Source: an uncultured Bacilli bacterium
GTDB lineage: Bacteria > Bacillota_I > Bacilli_A > RF39 > UBA660
Assembly: GCA_934086145.1 (NCBI GenBank)
Contig: CAKOHV010000010.1
Coordinates: 1-55,508 of the forward strand
Reading direction: 5' to 3'
Length of the DNA stretch: 55,508 nucleotides
In this document: one piece after another, positions 25,301 to 33,272 of the stretch
Position numbering within the stretch: the first letter of the stretch is position 1
How the letters are laid out: each line of letters begins with the position of its first letter
Translations under genes and position numbers: made by a program
Notes under the pieces: generated by a model
What the model was told of the DNA's origin: nothing
Database searches by the model: none
The model's input: only the letters and a program-made list of their open reading frames with translations

Positions 25301-27003
25301 TCATCGGTAATTATGACATATCTAACTGGTAGTTTAACTTCTGTTTTATTAGCCGCTGATGTATATCCACGTGCTTGTTCGTCATTTTTGATAGTAGCTA
25401 AAGCTTCTTCAAAGTAGGCATTTATTTGCCCAATATCATCACCATTGGTACCAAAGAATCTTACTGTTTTTTCGGCATTCCAAACATAAGGCGTATCAAT
25501 TATTTCATTCCAGAATTTTAAATTTTCATTATTAGTGAATACACATATTTTTAAAGCATCATATCCATGATAAGCAAACATTTGTAAGATTAATCCTCTT
25601 AAGAAAGGATTAGTTACATGGCGTTGGCCAATAATTGCTGTTACATATTTTTCCGCAAAAGAATAGCTTACTGGAACATTCTCTAACATCTTCGTTTGCT
25701 GTTCTAATTCACGTAAATACCCCATTAAGTTATCTTCGCCATCCATTGAGAAGTGTTCATCAGGATAATTTACTTTAAAGAATGGTGGAATAGCTCCAAT
25801 TCCTAAACGTAATGATAAAAAGTCATAATCCGACATATTTTTTTCCCACAAATTACGTTTCTTATATAAGATAATATCGCCAACATCTTTTAGTGGAATA
25901 TATTTATCGACTAAAAGTTGTTGTTCTCTTTTCATTTCTAAAGTAAATTCTTCTCTTTTTCGGTCAATATAAGCACTATAGGTAGCTTGTCTTTTTCGTT
26001 CATATATTTTCTTACGATGTTTATTATACATTCTGGTAATTGACGGTAAGATAAGCATACATGTAAGCATGGCTCCAGCCGTTAATAGCGATGTCCAAGC
26101 TTCTGCCAAAGGTATTGTTCCATTTATAACATTAGCAAATGTTACAAAGCCAGTTACCATGGAGCTCATTCCCATCATTAACATTGAACCCATTGTTAAA
26201 ATTGCGGGCATTTCTTCTTGATTCTGTGATGGTGGTGGCGAATCTATTTTTAAAGTTTTATCTTCTAATCGTTCATCAAAACGTGGGGGCTTTAAGAAGT
26301 AATCTTCTTTTTTATACATATCAATAACAACATCAGGTTCAGTTGGAATATTATCATAATTTAATTTAGGTAAACTACGATTTATAAATGATTTAGCATC
26401 ATACTTAACTAATTTATTAGGATTATTCATATAAAAGATATCAGCTACAATCGATAATTTAAATCCCAATATAAAAATTGTATCGCCATATTTCAATTCA
26501 TCTGCTTCTGTTACAACTCCATTTATATACATAGGAATTTGGGGATTTAAATTATAAATAGTATATGTTCCACTATTATAGTTTAATTTTAATTGATTTC
26601 TGGCAAATCCTTGTTGTTCATATGAAATAATATTATTAAAACAAGCAGCATAGTCCTGTGCTGTGTTGTTACCAATATACCAAGATGAAGAGTCATTTAA
26701 TGATATATTAAGTTGGATAGCTTCAGTATCATATACTGGGCAAATATACAAAACATAACTTTTATTTTCTAAAACATTTTTTAAGGTATAAAATTTTTCA
26801 TTTTCTAAGACTGCATCAGTTAAAACAGTGCCTCCTCTAAATACTTTTACATCACTATTACTTTTGATAACCCAGTTGCCATCATTAGCTTCGATACTTA
26901 CTAGGTTTTCTTTTTCGGCGTTTTGGACCCAATAGTTTCCAAAGACTTCAGTTGGAAGGATTAAATTAACTAATTTTTTAGTATCCATTAACATTACTTT
27001 CAT
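22348..27003 (-). CDS. essC: type VII secretion ATPase EssC (copy 2)
   Basis: Second EssC-type motor, 1551 residues. N-terminal FHA-like region (about 1-215), two membrane segments (about 270-320, rich in Met: MGSMLMMGMSSMVTGF), then three FtsK/SpoIIIE domains. Domain 1 has Walker A GMTGSGKS (725-732) and HLFIISDEFAE. Domain 2 has the altered loop GMADSGKEE near 1073, still with Gly-Lys. Domain 3 lacks a P-loop. Domain 1 is closely similar to copy 1 (EVQFVLIDYKGGGLAGAFEN is identical), while the FHA-like and C-terminal parts differ, as expected if these ends select different substrates. Own promoter directly upstream. It ends the T7SS block. Confidence 0.95.
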   Translation of the reverse strand: MKVMLMDTKKLVNLILPTEVFGNYWVQNAEKENLVSIEANDGNWVIKSNSDVKVFRGGTVLTDAVLENEKFYTLKNVLENKSYVLYICPVYDTEAIQLNISLNDSSSWYIGNNTAQDYAACFNNIISYEQQGFARNQLKLNYNSGTYTIYNLNPQIPMYINGVVTEADELKYGDTIFILGFKLSIVADIFYMNNPNKLVKYDAKSFINRSLPKLNYDNIPTEPDVVIDMYKKEDYFLKPPRFDERLEDKTLKIDSPPPSQNQEEMPAILTMGSMLMMGMSSMVTGFVTFANVINGTIPLAEAWTSLLTAGAMLTCMLILPSITRMYNKHRKKIYERKRQATYSAYIDRKREEFTLEMKREQQLLVDKYIPLKDVGDIILYKKRNLWEKNMSDYDFLSLRLGIGAIPPFFKVNYPDEHFSMDGEDNLMGYLRELEQQTKMLENVPVSYSFAEKYVTAIIGQRHVTNPFLRGLILQMFAYHGYDALKICVFTNNENLKFWNEIIDTPYVWNAEKTVRFFGTNGDDIGQINAYFEEALATIKNDEQARGYTSAANKTEVKLPVRYVIITDDIDSIRNLSIIRSVMESQQYMGISLIICTERLNSLPNEVEHFISVDEHSGGVFERVLIDNKKINFIPDFMFGSLEKYAYVISNIPIAINGGKFVLPTTYSFLEMYNVSNVNQLNVISKWKDNDPINSLSAPVGINEYGELFKLDLHEKAHGPHGLVAGMTGSGKSEFIITFILSMAINYHPYEVQFVLIDYKGGGLAGAFENRETGLKLPHLAGTITNLDVNGINRSLASLQSELKRRQAEFNKARDAVGESTIDIYKYQRLYRNGQVKKPISHLFIISDEFAELKSQQPDFMNELISTARIGRSLGVHLILATQKPSGVVNDQIWSNSKFKVCLKVQDRSDSQEMIKRPDAASLKETGRFFLQVGYDEYFALGQSAWTGSPYYESDVRKKRVDNSIQFINAIGAPVKIVDDGRNNSIGVLKGEELPNVMKYLVEMAKKENIHVKQLWLNALPAVIYVDGLKEKYEYKKIDCNIEPVIGEYDAPDLQKQGLLTMPITTGGNWIIYGMADSGKEELINSIVYSCITTYSPEELNMYLLDFGAETLKIYRKAPQVGDVVLQNDTDKVMNLWKIISETVAKRKKMFADYGGDYISYSKATGNVVPNIVVVINGFELYNENYGDATFDTLITITRDCQKYGVYFIISSTTSNGIRSRLSQYLPNHLVLQMNDKYDYSSLLSRTKLEPANISGRGLVKLDEVYEFQSAVPTDKETLNNFVMDKIKELNEKYKITAPKIPVLPDVVTVSECSASVLKLNAVPVGIEKESLNVRNVDVVKYFGHVITGMEFSDIQTFGGLFIKEISNILNKQCYVFDMEKVYKDYAPYVSYFDNNILSCFKQFGKFVFDMYEKYKDSGFDMESLKSYGEYVCVIVGIDKFKNMLGSEFDGAFGGLLSMIKTMPKVHFIFIDTVDNLKKCEFDPWYKDAISSTRCMWLGNGISTQYTFKSTLSSRVLSTKLDKNFGYFIDGNTTVLVKYISEMGEEEDYERL

Positions 27004-27031
27004 CTTGCCACACTCCCATATTCTAATTAAA

Positions 27032-27060
27032 ATTATAACTTAAAAAGGTTTTAAATACAA
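27032..27060 (-). promoter_or_regulatory. promoter of essC copy 2
   Basis: Minus strand TTGTAT (27060-27055), 17-base spacer, TATAAT (27037-27032), 29 bases before the start codon and just after the thrS terminator. Confidence 0.75.
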
Positions 27061-27062
27061 TA

Positions 27063-27093
27063 CAAAAGGAAGTCATCTTTTCATGACTTCCCT
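27063..27093 (-). terminator. terminator of thrS
   Basis: Minus strand GGAAGTCAT pairs with ATGACTTCC across a six-base loop, with a bulged extension and TTTTG after it. It begins four bases past the thrS stop. Confidence 0.75.
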
Positions 27094-27096
27094 TGT

Positions 27097-28863
27097 TTAG
27101 ACATCATAACGTGTTTTGTTTACAACATCATCATTTAATAATTTGATAAATTCATCGATTGTAATAGTTGTCGTTTCTTCACTACCGGCACGACGATAAG
27201 ATATTTTTTCATCATCGACTTCTTTTTGTCCTAAGATAAGCATATAAGGTATTTTTTTAACAACTGCTTCTCTTAGTTTATAACCTAGTTTTTCATTTCT
27301 ACTATCAAGGTTAACTCTAAAACCAGCTTTTTCTAGTTTTTCACTAACAGCTTTAGCATATTCTAAATGGTATTCATTATTTACTGGTAAAACACATACT
27401 TGTTTAGGAGCTAGCCAAGCTGGTAAATAGCCTTTGGTTTCTTCTAAGTAGAAAGCCATAAAGCGATCAATACTACCAAGGATAGCACGATGTATAACAA
27501 CTGGTGTTTTTTTGCTACCATCTTTATCTATATAACCTAGATCAAAGCGCATTGGTAAGCAGAAATCTAATTGACAAGTAGATAAGGTATATTCTGGTCC
27601 CACAGCTGGTTTTACTTGAACATCAAGTTTAGGTCCATAGAAAGCTGCTTCTCCAATTTTTTCCACAAATTCATAGCCTAAATCAGTTAAAACTTCACGT
27701 AATTTATTTTCAGCATTATTCCACATTTCATCATCTGGATAGTATTTAACTTTATCTTCTGGGTCTCTTAAAGACAATTCAAATCTAAAGTTTTTTATAT
27801 CAAGTTGTTTATAAACATCTAAGATTAAATTAACTACAGATGATATTTCATCTTCAATTTGTTCTGGTGTTACAAATAAGTGAGCATCATTTTGACAGAA
27901 TGTTCTAACTCTTTCTATTCCTTTTAAAGAACCACTCGTTTCAAAGCGACAATCTCTAGCAATTTCTCCTATTCTAATTGGTAAGTCACGATAAGAATGA
28001 ACACCATTTGAATAAATAACCATATGATGAGGACAATTCATTGGTCTTAGTACAAATTGTTCTCCTTCAACTTCCATCATTGGGAACATATTTTCTTTAT
28101 AATGATCCCAGTGTCCTGAAGTTTTATAAAGTTCAACATTACCAAGTGGTGGTGTTAAAACATGTAAATAACCTAGTTCTTTTTCTTTACCTTTAATGTA
28201 ATTTTCTAGTTGTTCCCATATAAAGTAACCATTTGGTAAATACATTGGCATTCCTTTACCTACTAAATCAGATACCATAAATATTTCTAAGTCTTTGCCT
28301 ATTTTACGGTGGTCTCTTTGTTTTTGTTCTTCAACTTCTTTTAAGTAAGCATCAAGTTCTTCTTGTGTTGGAAAACAAACCCCATAAATTCTTTGTAACA
28401 TTTTGTTATTAGCGTCGCCTTTCCAATAAGCTCCACTGAATTTAGTTAATTTAAAATATTTAACTTCTTTTGTATTAGCCATATGTGGTCCACGACAAAG
28501 GTCTGTAAAATCTCCTTGTTGATAACAAGAAATAACTTGATTTTCATCATCCATTCTTGATATTAAGTCTATTTTGTATTCATCATCTTTAAACATTTCT
28601 AAAGCTTCTTCTTTCGTAATTTCTTTACGAATGATGTTTTTAGCTGCTTTAGAACATTTTTTCATTTCTCTTTCGATTTTTTCTAAATCTTCATCGGTGA
28701 TAACTTGATCTCCTAAATCAATATCATAGTAAAATCCTTCTTCAACAACAGGACCAACCCAAAATTTTGCTTGCGGATATAAATGTTTTACTGCTTGAGC
28801 AAGTAAATGAGCACAACTATGATTTAAGACATTTAATTTTTCATCTTCTTTAAAATTTACCAT
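27097..28863 (-). CDS. thrS: threonyl-tRNA synthetase lacking the TGS domain
   Basis: Charges tRNA(Thr). Of 588 residues (family about 640), the protein starts directly at the editing domain with HSCAHLLAQAV (H-x3-H) and its partner LCRGPH, so the usual N-terminal TGS domain of about 60 residues is missing. The class II catalytic core is complete: RPMNCPHHM (zinc Cys), RIGEIARDCRFE (motif 2), YGPKLDVQV, and AILGSIDRF (motif 3); the anticodon-binding domain follows (VCVLPVNNEY to the end). The start ATG follows GGAAGG, and the T-box terminator lies only 57 bases upstream, so no room remains for a TGS domain. Loss of TGS is known in some lineages. Expressed alone under T-box control. Confidence 0.97.
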   Translation of the reverse strand: MVNFKEDEKLNVLNHSCAHLLAQAVKHLYPQAKFWVGPVVEEGFYYDIDLGDQVITDEDLEKIEREMKKCSKAAKNIIRKEITKEEALEMFKDDEYKIDLISRMDDENQVISCYQQGDFTDLCRGPHMANTKEVKYFKLTKFSGAYWKGDANNKMLQRIYGVCFPTQEELDAYLKEVEEQKQRDHRKIGKDLEIFMVSDLVGKGMPMYLPNGYFIWEQLENYIKGKEKELGYLHVLTPPLGNVELYKTSGHWDHYKENMFPMMEVEGEQFVLRPMNCPHHMVIYSNGVHSYRDLPIRIGEIARDCRFETSGSLKGIERVRTFCQNDAHLFVTPEQIEDEISSVVNLILDVYKQLDIKNFRFELSLRDPEDKVKYYPDDEMWNNAENKLREVLTDLGYEFVEKIGEAAFYGPKLDVQVKPAVGPEYTLSTCQLDFCLPMRFDLGYIDKDGSKKTPVVIHRAILGSIDRFMAFYLEETKGYLPAWLAPKQVCVLPVNNEYHLEYAKAVSEKLEKAGFRVNLDSRNEKLGYKLREAVVKKIPYMLILGQKEVDDEKISYRRAGSEETTTITIDEFIKLLNDDVVNKTRYDV

Positions 28864-28920
28864 ATTATCCTACCTTCCTTATTTTTAATTCTTTTTCTTG
28901 CTTTTTAGCCATCTTCTAAA

Positions 28921-29125
28921 TTAATAAAAAAACCGCATTATCTGCCAAGGAGCAAATAATGCGGTACCATCCTTTATTTTACTTAATTTAGATAACGGTT
29001 TTAAGCCGGGTTTTATTAAACCTCTCCAGAAATAGTAATTATTAACTCTTCTATTCATTTCCACCAACCATGAACTCTCTTTAAGCAAGAACTTTAATAA
29101 TCGTGTTTTCTTTCTTCGAATTACC
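28921..29125 (-). promoter_or_regulatory. T-box riboswitch upstream of thrS
   Basis: Class I T-box leader. On the minus strand the T-box sequence ATGGTACCGC (28962-28971) overlaps a terminator whose arms CCGCATTAT / ATAATGCGG (28964-28933) are followed by TTTTTTTATT. Upstream are Stem I elements: the AGAGAGTTCATGG stretch, GGTGGAAATG, and a distal strand AATTACTATTTCTGG in which ACT is the likely threonine specifier codon. Uncharged tRNA(Thr) would pair with the specifier and the T-box bulge to stop termination. The specifier choice is the least certain part. Confidence 0.9.
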
Positions 29126-29128
29126 TAA

Positions 29129-29157
29129 ATATTACTCCATTTCTATATTAATGTCAA
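29129..29157 (-). promoter_or_regulatory. sigma-A promoter of the T-box/thrS transcript
   Basis: Minus strand TTGACA (29157-29152), 17-base spacer, TAATAT (29134-29129). Confidence 0.85.
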
Positions 29158-29189
29158 GAAGTCCTCTACTAACAATTTTATCAGTTTAA

Positions 29190-29585
29190 TCTAGAATAAA
29201 AATAAGTTATTTATTTTCGGATTTATTATTCCCTTTATCTTCAGTAAATCTCCTACCAATTATTTTTTCTATTTTACCTTCCTTTAATAAAATACTTAAG
29301 GTTCCTTCAATATGGTATTTATTTATTAGTTATAATTAAACTTTTGATTCAAATTCCTTATAAGTTACTAAAATAACACCAAAATAATACCCTAAAAATA
29401 ATCATTTTCATTTACTTGCCAATAAACGAACTTTTTCCTTATTAACCCTAATATTTTTCTTCATTTTCTTCAATTATTTTTTCAATACTAATATATTTGC
29501 CAACTATATAAGCAGCTTTATATAGTAATAATAAAGTCGATACTCTGCTAAGTTTACCATTGCTATCTGAGGATGATACAAAAAA
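29190..29585 (-). pseudogene. Fic-family relic (C-terminal part)
   Basis: Read on the minus strand, 29580-29454 gives a clear Fic-type segment: DSNGKLSRVSTLLLLYKAAY then IVGKYISIEKIIEENEEKY and a stop. This matches the DGNGR-helix region of Fic AMP-transferases, with the motif degraded (GNGR replaced by SNGK, the HPF histidine gone). Further on, in shifted frames, NENDYF, GVILVTYKEFESKV and TLSILLKEGKIEKIIGRR match the usual C-terminal Fic and winged-helix parts. Several stops and frameshifts make it non-functional. This accounts for the otherwise gene-free stretch before thrS. Confidence 0.65.
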
Positions 29586-29597
29586 AGCAGAATATTT

Positions 29598-30614
29598 TTA
29601 GCAATTCATATCCTTATTTTCCATTTCAATCATAAATTTATCAAAGTCAGATTCAAATAATTTATCTTGAGTAATTCTATACTTTTCAAATTCAGAAAGT
29701 GCAAAACTTTCTGCTACATTACGGAATACTTTGCCAGGATTATCAAGTACATCTCTTTCGTTAAATTGTAAAAATTTATCTAACTTACCTTTCCAGTCTT
29801 CCATTGTCATCGGAATATGTCTTTCAGCTTGATCCTCGGCATAATCTAAATACATTGTAACAATTCTTTCTAAAGATTTTAATTCATCTTTAGTTAGATA
29901 ATTTTTAGCAACTATAACATCAGATGCAATTATTTTGCCATTAGGTGAATTTTTCCAATTTGTTAATCCCATATGCGCTTTTTTATGATTTGCACGATTC
30001 ACTATAATTTCCGCAGCCGTATTTCCATGAACAGCATAATGCATCTTATTTTGGACTGTTTTAAAAAAATCTTTTGTTATTGGTGAAGCTACGTTATAAT
30101 CTAAACTTGTTGCATAAATATCAGTAATCTTTTGATAAAAATTTCTTTAACTAACTCTTATTTCTCTTATTTCTTGTAGTAATTCATCAAAGTAATTTTC
30201 ATTAAAAAAAGTTCCATTTTTAAGTCTTTCTTTATCTAACACATATCCTTTTACAGAATATTGTTTTAAAATATTGATTGCCCACAATCTAAAATCTATT
30301 GCTCTTTGACTATTAATTTTAAATCCAACGGCAATAATAACATCTAAATTATAATATTTTGTTTTATAATTTTTTCCATCTCTAGCAGTATGTAAGAATT
30401 CCTTACATACTGAATTCTCGTTTAATTCTTTTTCAAAAATATTAGAAAGATGCATTGTTATATTATTTCTTGTTGTGCCGAAAAGATCAGCCATCAATTT
30501 TTGACTAAGCCAAACTGATCCTTCATCAACAATCACTTCTATTGTCTTTTCTTTATTTTGTTTTGTAAATATCAGAAATTCTGCTGTTGAATTTCTTATT
30601 TGTAATGTTTGCAT
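29598..30614 (-). pseudogene. rhuM: RhuM-family gene interrupted by one in-frame stop
   Basis: A full-length RhuM-like reading frame (338 residues plus the stop, family about 330-345) broken only by TAA at codon 156 (30149-30147). Before it: WLSQKLMADLFGTTRNNITM and a KNYKTKYYNLDVIIAVGFKI core; after it, in the same frame: FYQKITDIYATSLDYNVASP, HYAVHGNTAAEIIVNRA and MGLTNWKNSPNGK. The expected residue at the stop is Glu (REIRxSE), one base from TAA. RhuM (virulence protein family) has no firm biochemical role. Either a recent pseudogene, two peptides re-initiating, or a sequencing error. It has a start ATG after GGAGG. Confidence 0.8.
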
Positions 30615-31230
30615 AATTTTTGGCCTCCTGATTTAATTACATGACTAAATATATTATATCAAAACCTTCCACCATATACATATGAATTTTGAAAGTACCA
30701 TTTTCTATCTTAAATGTTCCGCCTCATCGTTAAAATAGTGAATTGAAACAAAATTCAATATAAAAGCATAAACTAAAAGTTAAAATTTTATTTAGTACTT
30801 CATTGTATCTATACCCCATTGTTTCATGGCTATTAGATTTTCTTCTTCAAACGACATGGGTAAATCTAATTCTTTTAGTTCTTTTTTCTAAGTTTCTTCA
30901 ATATACAATTCTTGCTGTCCTTTCAATTCATGAATACTAGTTAACAAATTGATAATATAAAAATTTATAAAAATACTGACTTCTTTCTTAGGGAGCGAAT
31001 GTTCTCAAATGCCTCATTCTTCTTCCTTTTGCATCATCGCGGCAAAATTTACTGTAGTTCACAATAGTCTAATAAAACAAAAAGATCAATTAATTTAAAT
31101 ATTTTAGACAATAACTTTTCTACATCACGCTTCCTTTATAAACTTTCCAACTAATAAGCTAGAAACTGCTAGCTTTTTTATTTTTCTTAACTCTTTCTAA
31201 ACTTTTTACTATTTTAACTTTTCCATCTAA
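30615..31230 (-). other. gene-poor degenerate stretch
   Basis: No intact gene. A minus-strand fragment at about 30949-30790 reads NLLTSIHELKGQQELYIEE, a stop, then KKELKELDLPMSFEEEN and a short end (WGIDTMKY, stop). The first part recalls the N-terminal region of some Fic proteins, so it may belong with the relic at 29190-29585, but this is weak. The rest is AT-rich without coding signal. Confidence 0.4.
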
Positions 31231-31240
31231 ATTTTATTTT

Positions 31241-31307
31241 TTTAACATATTTAACAAACGTGTTAAAATTTTTACTTTTTTTTAACATATTCTAAAATTA
31301 TGTTAAA
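31241..31307. repeat. two operator-like dyads 40 bp apart
   Basis: TTTAACATA (31241) with TGTTAAA (31261-31267), and TTTAACATA (31281) with TATGTTAAA (31299-31307). The left half-sites are identical and start exactly 40 bases apart, about four helical turns, so two dimers would lie on one face of the DNA. No intact gene lies immediately downstream on the minus strand; the site may have served a lost gene. Confidence 0.55.
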
Positions 31308-31326
31308 TTTCCCGCTAAATTTAAAC

Positions 31327-31355
31327 ATATAAAAAGATGACTATTCATCATCTTC
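31327..31355 (-). terminator. terminator of der
   Basis: Minus strand AGATGA pairs with TCATCT around a seven-base loop that contains the der stop codon, then TTTTAT. Short but well placed. Confidence 0.5.
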
Positions 31356-32672
31356 AACATCGTCTTTACTACCACGATTTTTAAATTGTAAGATTATTGG
31401 TGTCCCTGTCAAATCAAAATTTGCTCTTATTTGATTTTCTAAGTATCTTTCATAACTAAAATGAACTAAACCTTTATCATTACATCTAAAAGTAAATTTA
31501 GGTGGACACATTCCTGTTTGACTACTGAAATATATTTTTAACTTACGTCCCTTATATCCTGGTGGTTCATGCATCTTAACTGCATCAACAATGACATTAT
31601 TAAGCATCGATGTTTTTACTTCACGACGATTGTTATTATAAGCATTTATAACCTCCGGCATTAAAGTATGTAATCTCTTTTTCGTTTTAGCAGATAAAAA
31701 GACTACTTTAACCCATGGCATAAATTGAAATTCATTTTCGATTAAAACTTTCCATTGCTTAATAGCTTGATCTTTATTTTCAATAGTATCCCATTTATTA
31801 ACAACTAAAACAATGCCTTTACCAGCTTCAATAGCATAGCTAGCAATATGTTTATCATGTTCAATAATTCCAGTATTTGCATCAATTACTAAGACACAAA
31901 CATCACTTTCTGAGATAGCTCTTAAACTACGAATTAAACTATATTTTTCAATTGATTCAAAGATTCGGCCTTTTTTACGCATTCCCGCCGTATCAACAAC
32001 AACATAGTCATTTCCTTCGTACCTAAATTTAGTATCAACAGCATCGCGTGTCGTTCCCGCAACATCAGATACTAAAACACGTTCTTCATTAAGCAAAGCA
32101 TTAATTAAACTACTTTTACCAACATTAGGTCGTCCTATAATACAGAATCTTAAAGCATCATCAACAACTGGCGGAGCATCATTAAAATCTCTAACTACTT
32201 CATCTAACAATTCTCCAAAGCCTAAATTATGTAAAGCTGATACTGGAAAGATATGTTCAAAACCTAATTCATAATAGTAATAAATTCTTTCTTCTTGCAT
32301 TTTTACATTATCAAGTTTATTTAAAACAACAATAACTTTCTTTGAAGTCTTAAGTAACATATCTCTAACTAATAAATCATTACTTGTTAAATCCTCTCGT
32401 CCATCAACGACGAACAAAATTACATCCGATTCAGCTATCGCTATCTCCGCTTGTACTTTAATATCTTTATTAAAATTCTCTTCTCCTAAATCAATTCCCC
32501 CTGTATCAATAAGTAAAAAAGAATAATTATCATAATTTACATTACCATAAATACGATCTCTCGTAACTCCTGGGGTATCCATAATTATTGATTTATTTTC
32601 TTTAATAAGTTTATTAAAAATAGTACTTTTTCCAACGTTTGGTCTTCCTATTAAACAGACTGTTTTTTTCAT
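31341..32672 (-). CDS. der: ribosome assembly GTPase Der (EngA)
   Basis: Essential GTPase for 50S subunit maturation. Of 443 residues (normal), it has the family-defining two G domains in tandem: GRPNVGKST near residue 9 with DTPGV and NKLD, and GRPNVGKSS near 178 with DTAGM and NKWD, followed by the KH-like C-terminal domain (PPKFTFRCNDKGLVHFSYERYLENQIR region) ending in an acidic tail. Upstream of it on the same strand lie the pilin-like gene and engB, a second ribosome assembly GTPase, suggesting a loosely linked group. Confidence 0.98.
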   Translation of the reverse strand: MKKTVCLIGRPNVGKSTIFNKLIKENKSIIMDTPGVTRDRIYGNVNYDNYSFLLIDTGGIDLGEENFNKDIKVQAEIAIAESDVILFVVDGREDLTSNDLLVRDMLLKTSKKVIVVLNKLDNVKMQEERIYYYYELGFEHIFPVSALHNLGFGELLDEVVRDFNDAPPVVDDALRFCIIGRPNVGKSSLINALLNEERVLVSDVAGTTRDAVDTKFRYEGNDYVVVDTAGMRKKGRIFESIEKYSLIRSLRAISESDVCVLVIDANTGIIEHDKHIASYAIEAGKGIVLVVNKWDTIENKDQAIKQWKVLIENEFQFMPWVKVVFLSAKTKKRLHTLMPEVINAYNNNRREVKTSMLNNVIVDAVKMHEPPGYKGRKLKIYFSSQTGMCPPKFTFRCNDKGLVHFSYERYLENQIRANFDLTGTPIILQFKNRGSKDDVEDDE

Positions 32673-32726
32673 ACTATCCCTCCAATCGTCCTATATTGTA
32701 ACATAATAATTCTAATTTACAAATTA

Positions 32727-33203
32727 TTATTTACGATAAGTACCATCACATAATTTTAAATCATTGCTATCTTTAAAGATATATTTAGCATAAACACGTT
32801 TATTAACAATGTATACTAATAAATTTTCATTAGTCATGGTTGAACCACGTGGGTCTAAGAAGTCATCTTTTTTACCCTTGGTAGCTCCTTCTTCTTTCTT
32901 TAAGTATCCTTTTCTTAATAAAGCTTTAATGGTTACTTTCGTACATGAGCTAATATTACTGATTGGGGTATCACCTTTTTTAACATTTTGGCAATTTTGT
33001 TTTTCTAATGTTTCTAGATTATCCTGACCGAATAATTGGGCCGCTTTTTCAGCTGTTTGAACTTTCGTACAAAACATATCATTTTTTATATTTTGCGAAA
33101 ATGACAAAACTGCTGGTACGGCTATTACTAAAAGAATGCCCATTATAACTATAGCTGCCAATAATTCTACTAAGGTAAACCCACGCTTATCTAACTTTTT
33201 CAT
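32727..33203 (-). CDS. type IV pilin-like (ComGC-type) protein
   Basis: Protein of 158 residues with a prepilin signal: short basic leader MKKLDKRG, cleavage before F, then FTLVELLAAIVIMGILLVIA with the Glu at +5. The mature part is a helix followed by a small Cys-containing globular domain (four cysteines: FCTK, NCQN, SCTK, LCDG, possibly two disulfides). Normally processed by a PilD/ComC peptidase and assembled into a competence or type IV pilus. None of the other com/pil genes are in the window, so partners must be elsewhere. Between der and engB. Confidence 0.85.
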   Translation of the reverse strand: MKKLDKRGFTLVELLAAIVIMGILLVIAVPAVLSFSQNIKNDMFCTKVQTAEKAAQLFGQDNLETLEKQNCQNVKKGDTPISNISSCTKVTIKALLRKGYLKKEEGATKGKKDDFLDPRGSTMTNENLLVYIVNKRVYAKYIFKDSNDLKLCDGTYRK

Positions 33204-33241
33204 CCTATCACCTATTTTAATTATAATACATTTTAGTTAAA

Positions 33242-33272
33242 GAAAAAAGATGCTTTTACACTATAAGCATCT
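33242..33272 (-). terminator. terminator of engB
   Basis: Minus strand AGATGCTT pairs with AAGCATCT around an eight-base loop, followed by TTTTTTCT. The stem includes the engB stop region. Confidence 0.75.
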
